DNA from: Mariniphaga sp.
GTDB lineage: Bacteria > Bacteroidota > Bacteroidia > Bacteroidales > Prolixibacteraceae
DNA length: 42,847 bases
Assembly (NCBI GenBank): GCA_010906965.1
Contig: JAAFHB010000014.1
Span: 1 to 42,847, forward strand
Direction: 5' to 3'
In this document: positions 18,910-27,371 of the stretch, piece after piece
How the letters are laid out: every line of letters begins with the position of its first letter
Position numbering within the stretch: position 1 is the stretch's first letter
Program-made: the position numbers and the translations under genes
Notes under the pieces: model-generated
Told to the model about the DNA's origin: nothing
The model's database searches: none
Seen by the model: only the letters and a program-made list of their open reading frames with translations

Positions 18910-19842
18910 ATGAAAACAACACAATCGAGAAGGAATTTCTTAAGAATGTCGGCAACCAGCGCATTAGGCGCTTTTGCTTTGACACAGTATTCTTTTAAAG
19001 CTGCTGCAGAATCTGCTTCGGCAGCTGTTGACCCCAAAACTTTCGGCATTGGTCTTCAGTTGTATACAATACGTGACGCCATGGCAAAAGATATTCCGGG
19101 ATCATTGAAAAAGATATCCGATATCGGAATCAAAAACCTAGAACTTGCGAGTTATTCAAATGGAAAATTCTATGGTTACGAACCTTCTGAATTTAAGAAG
19201 TTGGTAAATGGCCTTGGAATGGATATTATAAGCAGCCATACACAGGTTGAAGCTTTAGGCATTACACTCGACAATGCAAAGAAAATGGCAGAAGACCATG
19301 CCAAAATCGGTGTAAAATATTGCATCCAGCCTTGGGTAGTTGAAGAAGCCCGCACAACACTCGACAGTTATAAAAAAATGACTGCTGAGTGGAACAAAGT
19401 AGGTGGCATCATGAAAGAACACAATATTCAGTTTGGCTATCACAACCACAATTTCGAATTCGACAAGGTGGAAGGCAAGATTCCTTACTATGACATCTTT
19501 ATGGTTGAATTAGACAAAGATCTTGTCACGATGGAACTCGATCTTTTCTGGGCAACTAAAGCGGGCCAAAACCCGGTTGAGATGTTCAAAAAATACCCGG
19601 GCAGGTTCCAACTCTTTCATATGAAGGACATGTTTACAAAGGAAGCACCATTTTACAAACCTGCCACAAACGACTTCGCCCCTGTTGGTGCTGGTCTTAT
19701 CGATTTCAAGGAAATACTGGCTGCCAAAGAGATCGCAGGAATGAAATATTTTTTCGTTGAACAGGACTCTACAAAGGATGGTAAACCGTTTGAAGCAATT
19801 CAAACCAGCGTTACAAATCTGACCACCAAACTTCTCAAATAA
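18910..19842 (+). CDS. Tat-exported sugar phosphate isomerase/epimerase-like TIM-barrel protein
   Basis: A 310-residue protein of the xylose isomerase-like TIM-barrel (AP endonuclease 2) superfamily. A twin-arginine signal is clear: SRRNFLRM followed by the hydrophobic [13 protein letters not shown] and an Ala-rich cleavage zone near residue 35, so it is folded before export to the periplasm. Barrel residues likely to bind a divalent metal are seen in [21 protein letters not shown] and FVEQD. Such proteins act on sugars or polyols (isomerisation, epimerisation or dehydration), but the substrate cannot be told from the sequence. It lies 30 bases after lgt and is followed by a perfect hairpin at 19864-19898. 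Confidence 0.88.
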   Translation: MKTTQSRRNFLRMSATSALGAFALTQYSFKAAAESASAAVDPKTFGIGLQLYTIRDAMAKDIPGSLKKISDIGIKNLELASYSNGKFYGYEPSEFKKLVNGLGMDIISSHTQVEALGITLDNAKKMAEDHAKIGVKYCIQPWVVEEARTTLDSYKKMTAEWNKVGGIMKEHNIQFGYHNHNFEFDKVEGKIPYYDIFMVELDKDLVTMELDLFWATKAGQNPVEMFKKYPGRFQLFHMKDMFTKEAPFYKPATNDFAPVGAGLIDFKEILAAKEIAGMKYFFVEQDSTKDGKPFEAIQTSVTNLTTKLLK

Positions 19843-19863
19843 AAGGAGGTTTTATTTTACGGC

Positions 19864-19898
19864 GAGGCTGTCTAAAATATTTGAGATTAGACAGCCTC
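19864..19898 (+). terminator. Perfect 12-bp hairpin after the TIM-barrel gene
   Basis: GAGGCTGTCTAA (19864-19875) pairs exactly with TTAGACAGCCTC (19887-19898) across an 11-base loop; the right arm is followed by TGCTTTTG. The GAGGCTGTCT arm resembles hairpins repeated between genes in Bacteroidota. It is probably a terminator, but the T tract is short. It ends 26 bases before the next start codon, so it could also affect that gene. Confidence 0.6.
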
Positions 19899-19924
19899 TG
19901 CTTTTGAATAAAATAGCATTGGAA

Positions 19925-20947
19925 ATGGCAAAGATTGAAATTATCAGGGGCGATATTACCCGTCTAAATGTTGATGCTATTGTAAATGCAGCAAACCGCT
20001 CGCTCTTAGGCGGCGGCGGTGTCGACGGAGCAATTCATCGTGCGGCAGGACAAGAGTTGCTTGAAGCTTGTGAATTGCTCAACGGCTGTGATACGGGTGA
20101 TGCAAAAATGACCCCCGGTTTTAAACTAACAGCGAAGCATGTCATTCATACCGTAGGACCGGTTTGGAATGGCGGGAAGAACCGCGAAAAAGAGATGCTT
20201 GCCTCATGTTACCGGCAAAGCCTCCAAATCGCTTCCAATAACAGCATCCGTACAATTGCTTTTCCCAATATTAGCACAGGCGTTTACGGTTTTCCTAAGC
20301 AGGAAGCAGCATTCATTGCATATGAAACAGTCCAATTATTCTTGACAGATCATTCTGAAATAGAAAAAGTTATATTTTGCTGCTTTGACGAAGAAAACCT
20401 GAGTACTTATAACAATATGGTCTGCAATAAAGCAATCATTATAAGCGTTCAATCGGCCACAGAGATTGAAATAGTCGCTGATCTGGCAACAACCATCTGG
20501 AATGAATATTACGTTCCGATCATTGGCAAGGAACAGGTAAATTATATGATAAAAAATTTTCAGTCAGCGGAAGCAATTGGAAGACAAATCAAGACCGAAA
20601 AACAGGAGTATTACCTAATTTATCATCTTGCAGAACCTTCGGGTTACATCTGCATTAAGCCAACCGGGGATGACTTATTTCTCAGCAAGTTCTATATAAT
20701 CAAGGAAAAAAGAGGTGCCGGATTGGGGAAAACGGGATTGAATTTCATTATTAGCAGAGCAAAAGAGCTCGGCGCAAATGCTATTACGCTTACTGTCAAC
20801 AAAAATAATATCAATAGCTTAAAGGCATACGACAAATTGGGATTTAAAAATACCGGTTCCGTTGTTGCAGATATCGGTGCAGGCTTTGTGATGGACGACT
20901 ATACTATGAGGCTTGACATTAAAAGCAACAGCCCTTCGAGGGTCTGA
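19925..20947 (+). CDS. Macrodomain-GNAT acetyltransferase fusion protein
   Basis: About 340 residues with two joined enzymes. Residues 1-165 form a MacroD/YmdB-type macrodomain with [21 protein letters not shown], the loop [22 protein letters not shown] and [12 protein letters not shown]. These proteins hydrolyse O-acetyl-ADP-ribose or remove ADP-ribose from proteins. Residues about 175-340 form a GNAT N-acetyltransferase with the acetyl-CoA loop [11 protein letters not shown] and the C-terminal [15 protein letters not shown] motif. Both halves look intact, which suggests coupled ADP-ribose and acetyl chemistry (inference). ATG 19925 was preferred over TTG 19904, which abuts the upstream hairpin. 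The last codons and the stop lie inside the hairpin at 20927-20970. The target is unknown. Confidence 0.9.
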   Translation: MAKIEIIRGDITRLNVDAIVNAANRSLLGGGGVDGAIHRAAGQELLEACELLNGCDTGDAKMTPGFKLTAKHVIHTVGPVWNGGKNREKEMLASCYRQSLQIASNNSIRTIAFPNISTGVYGFPKQEAAFIAYETVQLFLTDHSEIEKVIFCCFDEENLSTYNNMVCNKAIIISVQSATEIEIVADLATTIWNEYYVPIIGKEQVNYMIKNFQSAEAIGRQIKTEKQEYYLIYHLAEPSGYICIKPTGDDLFLSKFYIIKEKRGAGLGKTGLNFIISRAKELGANAITLTVNKNNINSLKAYDKLGFKNTGSVVADIGAGFVMDDYTMRLDIKSNSPSRV

Positions 20948-20970
20948 CAAAGACCGCCCGAAGGGCTGTT
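20927..20970 (-). terminator. Long hairpin shared by convergent gene ends
   Basis: AACAGCCCTTCG (20927-20938) pairs with CGAAGGGCTGTT (20959-20970), with an inner GGTCT/AGACC stem at 20941-20955. On the minus strand it is followed by GCTTTTAAT, which suits termination of the leftward gene ending at 21000. It overlaps the stop codon of the rightward macrodomain gene. Confidence 0.6.
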
Positions 20971-20999
20971 ACAACTGCCCGAAGTGTTTGGTTATGTAG

Positions 21000-21374
21000 T
21001 TAGTCAAATAATTCACTAAGGCTTCCAAAATAATCTGACTCCCATCCCTCAACCATATTATCATATGCGTCATCGGGAATATTGGTCTGGTGAACTTCAA
21101 CATTGGTTCCGCTTTTATCAGGATGTAGCTTAATCGTAACTACCGAGTCAGATTCCTCGCCAAAAAACCATTGCTGAACAATTTTTTGGTTGGGAATAAA
21201 CTCCACGTTGCGGCCTACTATCTCGCCATCCCAAAGTGAAAAATCACTTCCCGGTTCAGTACTCATGACGGCTGGCTCGCCCGACCATATTTCGATCATC
21301 ACGGGATTGGTAAGGGCATTGTATAAATCAGCTGGTGAAGCGTCTAACCTAAAATATTTCTTGAAATCTTTCAT
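21000..21374 (-). CDS. SRPBCC / AHSA1-like small-ligand-binding protein
   Basis: A 124-residue cytoplasmic protein of the START/Bet v 1 (SRPBCC) superfamily, close to the activator-of-Hsp90 (AHSA1)-like group. It begins with an aromatic beta strand and the helix segment ASPADLYNALTNP, then IEIWSGEPAVMS, DFSLWDGEIVGRNVEF, the strand IVQQWFFG, and a C-terminal helix ending WESDYFGSLSELF. These folds have a hydrophobic cavity; the ligand or partner is not known. It is transcribed leftward, convergent with the macrodomain fusion. A hairpin lies at each end of it (20927-20970 and 21439-21475). Confidence 0.85.
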   Translation of the reverse strand: MKDFKKYFRLDASPADLYNALTNPVMIEIWSGEPAVMSTEPGSDFSLWDGEIVGRNVEFIPNQKIVQQWFFGEESDSVVTIKLHPDKSGTNVEVHQTNIPDDAYDNMVEGWESDYFGSLSELFD

Positions 21375-21438
21375 TTTGTTTATTAAATCATTCCGTTCAA
21401 AAATAGATAAATTCGATGCGATCTCAAAATGTATAGAT

Positions 21439-21475
21439 AAAGAAAAGCCGAAAGAAAATCTTCCGGCTTTTCTTT
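21439..21475 (-). terminator. Terminator of the DUF3078 gene
   Basis: The perfect 12-bp inverted repeat AAAGAAAAGCCG / CGGCTTTTCTTT (21439-21450 and 21464-21475) lies 16 bases beyond the leftward stop codon at 21491. The stem is T-rich on its 3' side, as in an intrinsic terminator. Confidence 0.75.
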
Positions 21476-21490
21476 AATGCTTTTTACTTG

Positions 21491-23470
21491 TCAGAATCTG
21501 TAAGATAACCCGATCGTTAATAGCTCTTTAAATTGCCATTTTGGTTTGCGTCCAATTTCCAGACCACTGGGATCAAGAATCGGAAATTTAGTGTTGTAAT
21601 CGTAAATCAGCTGTGTCATAATTCTTGCATTAATCAAACGATTAACACGCATGATGAGTATCTGCTCCCACTCAAAAGCAAATTTCTGAAAAGTGTACCT
21701 GTAATTATTGAAAAATTCGCCCTTGGTTTCGTAGGTTATATTCTCGCTAAGCTCCTGACGCCAGAATGCCTTGACGATAATACCTGGCTCCCAAAGCTTC
21801 TTTTTTCCGGGTTCCAAGCCATATGTTGACGGATCAATCATGGTCGTATCGTTTACATAAGTGGTTTTAGAAGTGAATGGGGCAAGAAAGAGTGAGAAAT
21901 TCTTATTAGGTTTATAATCAAGACCGACAGACATTGTAAGGTATCCTGGTGACATAAACGCCGAAATCGGTTTCGACATTTCGGGATAAGTATATCCCTT
22001 TGCAACCTGGGTCCTGAAGTTTCCCTCAGCAGAATAATACCATTTTTTAAAGGCGGAATAACCAAAACGACTTTGGAACTCAATTTTATCATCATTCTTT
22101 TCTAAACCCCTCGTTTTGGTTTTGCTGATTCCATACCTGAATTCACCGCTATTCTCCCATTTTACTTTATCCTTCGAGTAATTTGCATCGTACTTACTCA
22201 TTATTAACAGTGCCAATGCACTTTCGCCACCTTTTGCCCAGTTCGATAAGGAAGTCTGCGTAAACCCAACCGATCCATTTCCTTTTAAAGTCCAGGCGGG
22301 ATAAACAATTTTATTCATTTTTACTTTGCGTAACTTCCTGTCAAGTTCCTTTTCGTCAAAAGTTATGGAGCGGCTTTGAGTTTCGGAAAACCGTGTCAGT
22401 TTAATCCCATCATCAATTACTAATTTTAACTCTCCCTTTCCATTGCTGACCAATACAACACTGAGTGAATCGTTCTGTGCATTTTTAAGGAACATTCGGA
22501 TCGGGGCCATCGGACGATTGGCTGTCCATAGTTGAGTTTTTTCATCACTCAGGTTAACCAGCCGGACCAATGCTGAATCAGCCTCGGCATGGATTTTAAG
22601 ATAGCGTAATGCAATCTTCAGCGAATCATTCGCAGTGCTGACGGCTTTATCGTTGTATTCAGCCAAAATACGATAGTTGTGTGCTTCAACCGACTTCTTA
22701 TAATTCACGATTCTTAAATCAGCCTGCTCCGAAATGTATTCGTTCCGATAGGAGAAAATTATTCTTTCGCGCCAGCTGTTCAAAACAGAATCGTTAAATA
22801 CCGTCCGATAGGAAGTAAATAGCTCATATCGGGCCGAATCCATCGCGGAACCAGTCATGGTTGGTGAAAACTGCATTGCTGCAATCCTGATATTCATATT
22901 CGTCACAAATTCAGGGGGCAAATCATTTTGTTTTGTTCCCCATAAAATTTCAGGATTTCCTTCAGGAACATTGGGCGCCTTCAAAAGTTCATTCTCCAAT
23001 CGCACTACTGGTACAATTATTTTTGCAATATTCAGACTATCAAGCACTTTTTTCCGAATAGTTTCTGTCCCTTTTTTGATATCATCTTCCGATAAGTAGC
23101 CGCTTATTCCTTTAATATTTCGAATATCCTGCGGACGTCTGTCCAAAAGGTAACCCACTTTATCGTCACTTAATAACCGTTCTATGTTAACCACTACGGT
23201 ATCTAAAGGATCATTTTCGGCATAATTCAGTACGCCCTGAATTGGTTTCTTGTAATTACGATCTGTCAGGTACCATTCGCCACCGGAATAGAGCAGTTTA
23301 TTCAGATAATCAACGCTCCACTTCAATGAGTCTCCAATTTGGTTTCCGGCATTCATTTCCTTTTCGGGAATCAGGCTATTTAGGTTAACAGCCAGCAATT
23401 CTCCGGGAAAGATAACCATCGAATTGATAATAAATAATAGAATTACAGTTTTTCTGATCATCATTAACAT
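21491..23470 (-). CDS. DUF3078 domain outer-membrane protein
   Basis: A 659-residue protein with an N-terminal signal peptide (hydrophobic run VILLFIINSMVIF). The N-terminal 350 or so residues are a hydrophilic region seen here only as helical/charged sequence with LDSL- and DSAL-type stretches. The C-terminal 270 residues match the DUF3078 family of Bacteroidota: the opening WTLKGNGSVGFTQTSLSNWAKGGES, alternating amphipathic strands and a terminal aromatic (LSYRF) typical of outer-membrane beta barrels. Function is unknown. Two start codons are possible (MLMMIRK at 23470 or the inner Met). It is divergent from a PagL-like gene, with back-to-back promoter motifs between them. Confidence 0.85.
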   Translation of the reverse strand: MLMMIRKTVILLFIINSMVIFPGELLAVNLNSLIPEKEMNAGNQIGDSLKWSVDYLNKLLYSGGEWYLTDRNYKKPIQGVLNYAENDPLDTVVVNIERLLSDDKVGYLLDRRPQDIRNIKGISGYLSEDDIKKGTETIRKKVLDSLNIAKIIVPVVRLENELLKAPNVPEGNPEILWGTKQNDLPPEFVTNMNIRIAAMQFSPTMTGSAMDSARYELFTSYRTVFNDSVLNSWRERIIFSYRNEYISEQADLRIVNYKKSVEAHNYRILAEYNDKAVSTANDSLKIALRYLKIHAEADSALVRLVNLSDEKTQLWTANRPMAPIRMFLKNAQNDSLSVVLVSNGKGELKLVIDDGIKLTRFSETQSRSITFDEKELDRKLRKVKMNKIVYPAWTLKGNGSVGFTQTSLSNWAKGGESALALLIMSKYDANYSKDKVKWENSGEFRYGISKTKTRGLEKNDDKIEFQSRFGYSAFKKWYYSAEGNFRTQVAKGYTYPEMSKPISAFMSPGYLTMSVGLDYKPNKNFSLFLAPFTSKTTYVNDTTMIDPSTYGLEPGKKKLWEPGIIVKAFWRQELSENITYETKGEFFNNYRYTFQKFAFEWEQILIMRVNRLINARIMTQLIYDYNTKFPILDPSGLEIGRKPKWQFKELLTIGLSYRF

Positions 23471-23489
23471 CTTTGTGATTTCTAAAAGA

Positions 23490-23497
23490 CAAAAATA
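23490..23497 (-). promoter_or_regulatory. Bacteroidota -7 promoter element for the DUF3078 gene
   Basis: The minus strand reads TATTTTTG, matching TAnnTTTG, 20 bases before the ATG at 23470. Confidence 0.45.
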
Positions 23498-23510
23498 GGT
23501 AAAAGGGACT

Positions 23511-23518
23511 TATATTTG
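23511..23518 (+). promoter_or_regulatory. Bacteroidota -7 promoter element for the PagL-like gene
   Basis: TATATTTG matches TAnnTTTG 63 bases before ATG 23581. Its position 14 bases from the opposite-facing motif suggests a compact divergent control region. Confidence 0.43.
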
Positions 23519-23580
23519 AACCCTTAAACTGAAGTTGGGGATTTAATCCAATCTGAAAACCGGCTTTTCAAAATATAGCA

Positions 23581-24651
23581 ATGACCAAACCGTGTTTTTT
23601 ATTCCTTATTTTCAATTTATTAGCATCATTTAGCAGCAACGCTCAACAAAACAATCTATTTTTCGATTTTGCAGGTGGGGGAGGACGATTATACCCACAT
23701 CACCCCGAAATGAGACTTTTCGCTGGTCCCGTTTCTTTTTTAAACGCACGATTGGGATTAAAAACACGGGGACAGAAAGAATGGCAACGAGTTTACAATT
23801 ATCCCGAAATAGGCATTGGGCTATCGCGCAATTATTTAACATCTAAATCATTAGGAAATCCAACCGCTGTTTATTCATTCATATACCTGCCATTGTTACC
23901 AGATTCAAAATTAAAACTCAATCTTGGAACGCATCTTGGCTTCGCCTGGGGATTCAATCCATACAATGAGCAAAACAAAATAAACATCGCAATTCGCTCT
24001 AAATGTTCAGCTTATTTCTCTTTAAATCTCAATGCCTCCATCAAAATAGGTCAAAACTTCGACATACTCTTCGCTGCTGGCGGATATCACTATTCGAATG
24101 GGAATATGAAGAAACCAAACAAAGGAATCAACATGCTGGGGGCGGAAACAGGACTGCGTTATTCCCTTCCGAAATCCGACACTGAACTAAATACTGAATC
24201 TGTTGAACCCATCGTAAAAAGCTCATCAGTTATGGTATTTACATCGTGGAGCGTAAAATACGAGGCCACTTATAGCAGACAATATTCCGCCGGAACTTTC
24301 AGTACAGGCTTTTACCATACAATAAGTCACAAAAGCAGGCTGAGCACAGGAATTGACCTGTTTTATGATGAAGGGACCCTTTACTTTACTGATAAGGAGA
24401 ATCTCCCGAAAAATACACTTGCAGTTGGACTTTTTGGCGGTCACGAACTCACGTTTAACCAATTGTCAATTGTAGCGCAACTTGGCATTTATCTTCGGAA
24501 CCCCAGTCCAAATGATCCGTTTTATTACGAACGGCTCGGACTTCGCTATATTATTGCAAAGCGGATCATACCTTCTTTAACCCTTAAAGCACACGAGTTT
24601 AAAGTCGATTTTATAGAATGGGGATTAGGTTTTGTACTGTGGAAATCTTAA
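23581..24651 (+). CDS. PagL-like lipid A deacylase (acyloxyacyl hydrolase family)
   Basis: A 356-residue outer-membrane beta-barrel protein with a signal peptide (FLFLIFNLLASFSSNAQ). The core motif GGYHYSNGNMKKPNKGIN is the PagL / acyloxyacyl hydrolase signature: the His-x-Ser pair is catalytic and the Asn-Gly-rich loop is characteristic. Enzymes of this family remove an acyl chain from lipid A in the outer leaflet, lowering its inflammatory activity and altering membrane packing. Alternating amphipathic strands fill the rest, though the chain is longer than the roughly 150-190 residues of PagL, with extra strands at the C-terminus. It is divergent from the DUF3078 outer-membrane gene. Family assignment is good; substrate specificity is inferred. 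Confidence 0.85.
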   Translation: MTKPCFLFLIFNLLASFSSNAQQNNLFFDFAGGGGRLYPHHPEMRLFAGPVSFLNARLGLKTRGQKEWQRVYNYPEIGIGLSRNYLTSKSLGNPTAVYSFIYLPLLPDSKLKLNLGTHLGFAWGFNPYNEQNKINIAIRSKCSAYFSLNLNASIKIGQNFDILFAAGGYHYSNGNMKKPNKGINMLGAETGLRYSLPKSDTELNTESVEPIVKSSSVMVFTSWSVKYEATYSRQYSAGTFSTGFYHTISHKSRLSTGIDLFYDEGTLYFTDKENLPKNTLAVGLFGGHELTFNQLSIVAQLGIYLRNPSPNDPFYYERLGLRYIIAKRIIPSLTLKAHEFKVDFIEWGLGFVLWKS

Positions 24652-24760
24652 AAATGACTAAAAATCGGAGTATAGAAAAGAATGCAGTTACAAAATTCCG
24701 GGGATGTCATTTTAGCACAAAATTGTTCTGCCTTTCATCCTGATTATTGTTGTCAGACTT

Positions 24761-24808
24761 TATCCTTTACCCTTTTCACTTTAACCTTCTTCATCCTTTT
24801 CCACTTTA
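24761..24808. repeat. Degenerate CCTTT/CTTTAACC pyrimidine tract
   Basis: The spacer between the PagL-like gene and era carries repeated CCTTTACC, CACTTTAACC and CCTTTTCC words, apparently a decayed relative of the perfect CCTTTAA array at 9372-9413. No gene is visible in the 275-base spacer. Confidence 0.45.
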
Positions 24809-24890
24809 TTATTCGTATTACCATACTGTTAAGCCTGCTTACCTGATGAACCATAGCCGTAAGGGAGGCTTCTTATTCGCCTGAAATTAC

Positions 24891-24898
24891 TATCTTTG
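24891..24898 (+). promoter_or_regulatory. Bacteroidota -7 promoter element for era-der
   Basis: TATCTTTG matches TAnnTTTG, followed directly by CAAAAAT, 29 bases before ATG 24927. Confidence 0.5.
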
Positions 24899-24926
24899 CA
24901 AAAATTTAGGAATTATTACAAGCATA

Positions 24927-25811
24927 ATGGCACATAAATCAGGATTTGTAAATATAATCGGGAATCCAAACGTAGGAAAATCAACTTTGATGAACGCGAT
25001 GGTAGGCGAAAAACTTTCGATCATTACTTCGAAAATGCAGACTACTCGTCACCGTATCAAAGGGATTGTCAATGGAGAGGATTTTCAGATTGTTTACTCC
25101 GACACTCCCGGGATTTTAAAACCAGCTTATAAACTTCAGGAATCGATGCTCGGTTTTGTAAATACGGCTTTGGTTGATGCCGATGTTTTATTGTATGTGA
25201 CCGATGTAGTGGAGGATTTTTCGAAAAATGCCGATTACCTCGAAAAAATTAAATCGGCAGAAGTTCCTGTCATTGTGCTAATTAATAAAATAGACCTTAC
25301 TGATCAGGAAAATCTGATCAAGTTGGTTGGAAAATGGAGAGAACTTATTCCCAATGCCGAAGTTATGCCGATTTCTGCGAAGGAGAAATTCAATCTTGAT
25401 TATGTTTTTAAGCGGATCCTCGCGAACCTTCCTGAAGGTTCTCCGTTTTTTCCAAAAGATGAACTCACCGACCGAAATGAGCGGTTTTTCGCGCAGGAAA
25501 TTATTCGCGAAAAAATCCTGTTGTTTTACGACAAGGAGATTCCCTATTCTGTTGAAATCGAAGTAGAAGAATTCAAAGATGAACCAAATTTACTAAGCAT
25601 CAGGGCTGTTATTAATGTAGCCCGCGACACACAAAAGGGGATTATCATCGGACATCAGGGGAAAGCGCTCAAAAGAGTCGGAACGGAAGCTCGTTTAGAT
25701 ATGGAAGAGTTTTTTGGGAAGAAAGTGTTTTTAGAGACGTACGTTAAGGTCGCAAAAGACTGGCGCGATAAAGAGAGCCAGTTACGTAATTTCGGTTACG
25801 AGATTCAATAA
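24927..25811 (+). CDS. era: GTPase Era
   Basis: A 294-residue GTPase that binds the 3' end of 16S rRNA and helps mature the small ribosomal subunit. The GTPase motifs are all present: G1 GNPNVGKST, the switch region with TTRHRIKG, G3 DTPG, G4 NKID and G5 SAKE. The C-terminal KH domain (about 200-290) shows [22 protein letters not shown] and the family ending [19 protein letters not shown]. Start and length are standard. It is followed 16 bases later by der, so the two ribosome-assembly GTPases form an operon from the promoter motif at 24891. Confidence 0.98.
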   Translation: MAHKSGFVNIIGNPNVGKSTLMNAMVGEKLSIITSKMQTTRHRIKGIVNGEDFQIVYSDTPGILKPAYKLQESMLGFVNTALVDADVLLYVTDVVEDFSKNADYLEKIKSAEVPVIVLINKIDLTDQENLIKLVGKWRELIPNAEVMPISAKEKFNLDYVFKRILANLPEGSPFFPKDELTDRNERFFAQEIIREKILLFYDKEIPYSVEIEVEEFKDEPNLLSIRAVINVARDTQKGIIIGHQGKALKRVGTEARLDMEEFFGKKVFLETYVKVAKDWRDKESQLRNFGYEIQ

Positions 25812-25827
25812 AAAGAAAAATCAGATA

Positions 25828-27135
25828 ATGAGTAGTATAGTAGCAATCGTCGGTAGACCTAACGTTGGGAAATCGACTTTTTTTAATCGTTTAACAGAAT
25901 CGCGTGCCGCAATTGTCGATGACATGCCTGGCGTAACACGTGACCGGAATTACGGAAAATCAATATGGAACGGTGTTGAGTTTTCTGTCATTGATACAGG
26001 AGGTTATGTATCGGGATCGGATGATGTGTTCGAAGAGGAGATTCGCCGTCAGGCAAATCTTGCCATACAGGAAGCCGATGTGATTGTTTTCATTGTGGAT
26101 GTAGAGAGCGGATTGACTGAACTTGATGAGTCAGTCTATGATTTACTCCGCAGAAATAGAAAACCGGTCGTCACAGTAGTTAATAAAGTCGATAATCATC
26201 AGCGCAGTTTAGATGCCAACGAGTTCTATTCATTAGGCATTGAAAAACTCTTTTGTGTATCGTCTATCAATGGTTCCGGAACGGGTGACCTGCTCGACGA
26301 AATCGTAGACCTTCTCCCTAAAGTGGAAGAAACAGAAGTTGATGAGTCGATTCCAAGGATCGCTGTGGTTGGACGACCAAATGTTGGCAAATCATCAATA
26401 ATCAACACCTTAGTTGGGGAGGATCGTCATATTGTTACCGATGTGGCCGGTACAACGCGTGATGCAGTTGCACAGCACTACAATAAATTCGGTCATAATT
26501 TTATTCTTGTTGATACTGCAGGATTGCGTAAGAAGACAAAAGTTGCCGAGGATGTTGAGTTCTATTCGGTAATGCGGTCGGTTCGTACAATTGAAGATTC
26601 GGATGTTTGTGTCCTTGTTCTTGATGCAACACGTGGCGTTGAAGGTCAGGATGTTACCATTTTTCACCTTATACATAGAAATAAGAAAGGAATAGTTGTA
26701 GTTGTGAATAAATGGGACCTTATTGAAAAGGACAACAGCACAATGAAGAATTTCGAGAATGATATCCTTGAAAAGTTCGCCCCGGTCACTGATATTCCGA
26801 TTGTTTTTACCTCTGCTCTTACGAAACAACGCATTCTAAAAATCCTCGAAGAAGCGATGATGGTTTTCGAAAACAGGAACCGACATATCGCAACTTCGAA
26901 GCTAAACGAATTGCTTTTGGGATTTATTGAGGCTTATCCACCACCAGCATACAAGGGAAAATATATTAAAATAAAATATATTACGCAGTTGCCGACAAAA
27001 ATTCCAAGTTTCGCCTTCTTTTGCAACCTTCCTCAATACATCAGAGATCCTTACAAAAGATACCTCGAAAACAAAATACGTAGTAATTTCAATTTCAAAG
27101 GAATTCCTATACAGCTCTATTTCAGACAAAAATAG
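25828..27135 (+). CDS. der: Double GTPase Der (EngA)
   Basis: A 435-residue protein with two consecutive GTPase domains and a C-terminal KH-like domain, needed for 50S subunit assembly. Domain 1 has [17 protein letters not shown] and NKVD; domain 2 has [16 protein letters not shown] and NKWD. The C-terminal domain begins near residue 350 and contains the conserved PP.YKGK..KI.Y..Q and F.N.P. It is translated 16 bases after era on the same strand, so expression is likely coupled. A 16-base palindrome lies 40 bases after the stop. Confidence 0.98.
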   Translation: MSSIVAIVGRPNVGKSTFFNRLTESRAAIVDDMPGVTRDRNYGKSIWNGVEFSVIDTGGYVSGSDDVFEEEIRRQANLAIQEADVIVFIVDVESGLTELDESVYDLLRRNRKPVVTVVNKVDNHQRSLDANEFYSLGIEKLFCVSSINGSGTGDLLDEIVDLLPKVEETEVDESIPRIAVVGRPNVGKSSIINTLVGEDRHIVTDVAGTTRDAVAQHYNKFGHNFILVDTAGLRKKTKVAEDVEFYSVMRSVRTIEDSDVCVLVLDATRGVEGQDVTIFHLIHRNKKGIVVVVNKWDLIEKDNSTMKNFENDILEKFAPVTDIPIVFTSALTKQRILKILEEAMMVFENRNRHIATSKLNELLLGFIEAYPPPAYKGKYIKIKYITQLPTKIPSFAFFCNLPQYIRDPYKRYLENKIRSNFNFKGIPIQLYFRQK

Positions 27136-27175
27136 AAAAGAGGAAGCAATAGGCTGTTGGCATTTGAATGTACAG

Positions 27176-27191
27176 ACGCGATTAATCGCGT
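27176..27191. repeat. Perfect 16-base palindrome after der
   Basis: ACGCGATTAATCGCGT is self-complementary and is followed by TTCTTCTTGC. With the flanking GTACAG/TTTC it looks like half of a REP-type element of the GTAGAGACGCG... kind known from several genomes, and it may terminate the era-der transcript. Confidence 0.6.
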
Positions 27192-27264
27192 TTCTTCTTG
27201 CTTTCATCCTCCCTCCCCATAATCAAATATTTAGAATATTACGCAATAATTTCTAAATAATTCG

Positions 27265-27272
27265 TAACTTTG
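27265..27272 (+). promoter_or_regulatory. Bacteroidota -7 promoter element for the DEAD-box helicase gene
   Basis: TAACTTTG matches TAnnTTTG 100 bases before ATG 27372, implying a 5' leader of roughly 90 bases, unusually long for this window. Confidence 0.5.
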
Positions 27273-27280
27273 CGCAACTT

Positions 27281-27307
27281 TTCCCAAACAGGGAATCGGA
27301 TTTTTTT
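27281..27307 (+). promoter_or_regulatory. Possible leader hairpin with T tract in the helicase 5' UTR
   Basis: TTCCC-AAACA-GGGAA (27281-27295) is followed five bases later by seven T (27301-27307), just after the predicted transcription start. It could be a weak attenuator or part of a cold-responsive leader; the stem is only five pairs and the T tract is offset. Confidence 0.25.
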
Positions 27308-27371
27308 AAGATAATAATAAGTCGGGTAAATTGGTTCATTAGATAGCTATAACGCCCGCCACAAAACACAG

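Noticed and set aside
19843..19849. Perfect Shine-Dalgarno AAGGAGG just after the TIM-barrel stop
   Set aside because: No start codon follows at a useful distance; the next ATG is 76 bases away, beyond a 12-bp hairpin.
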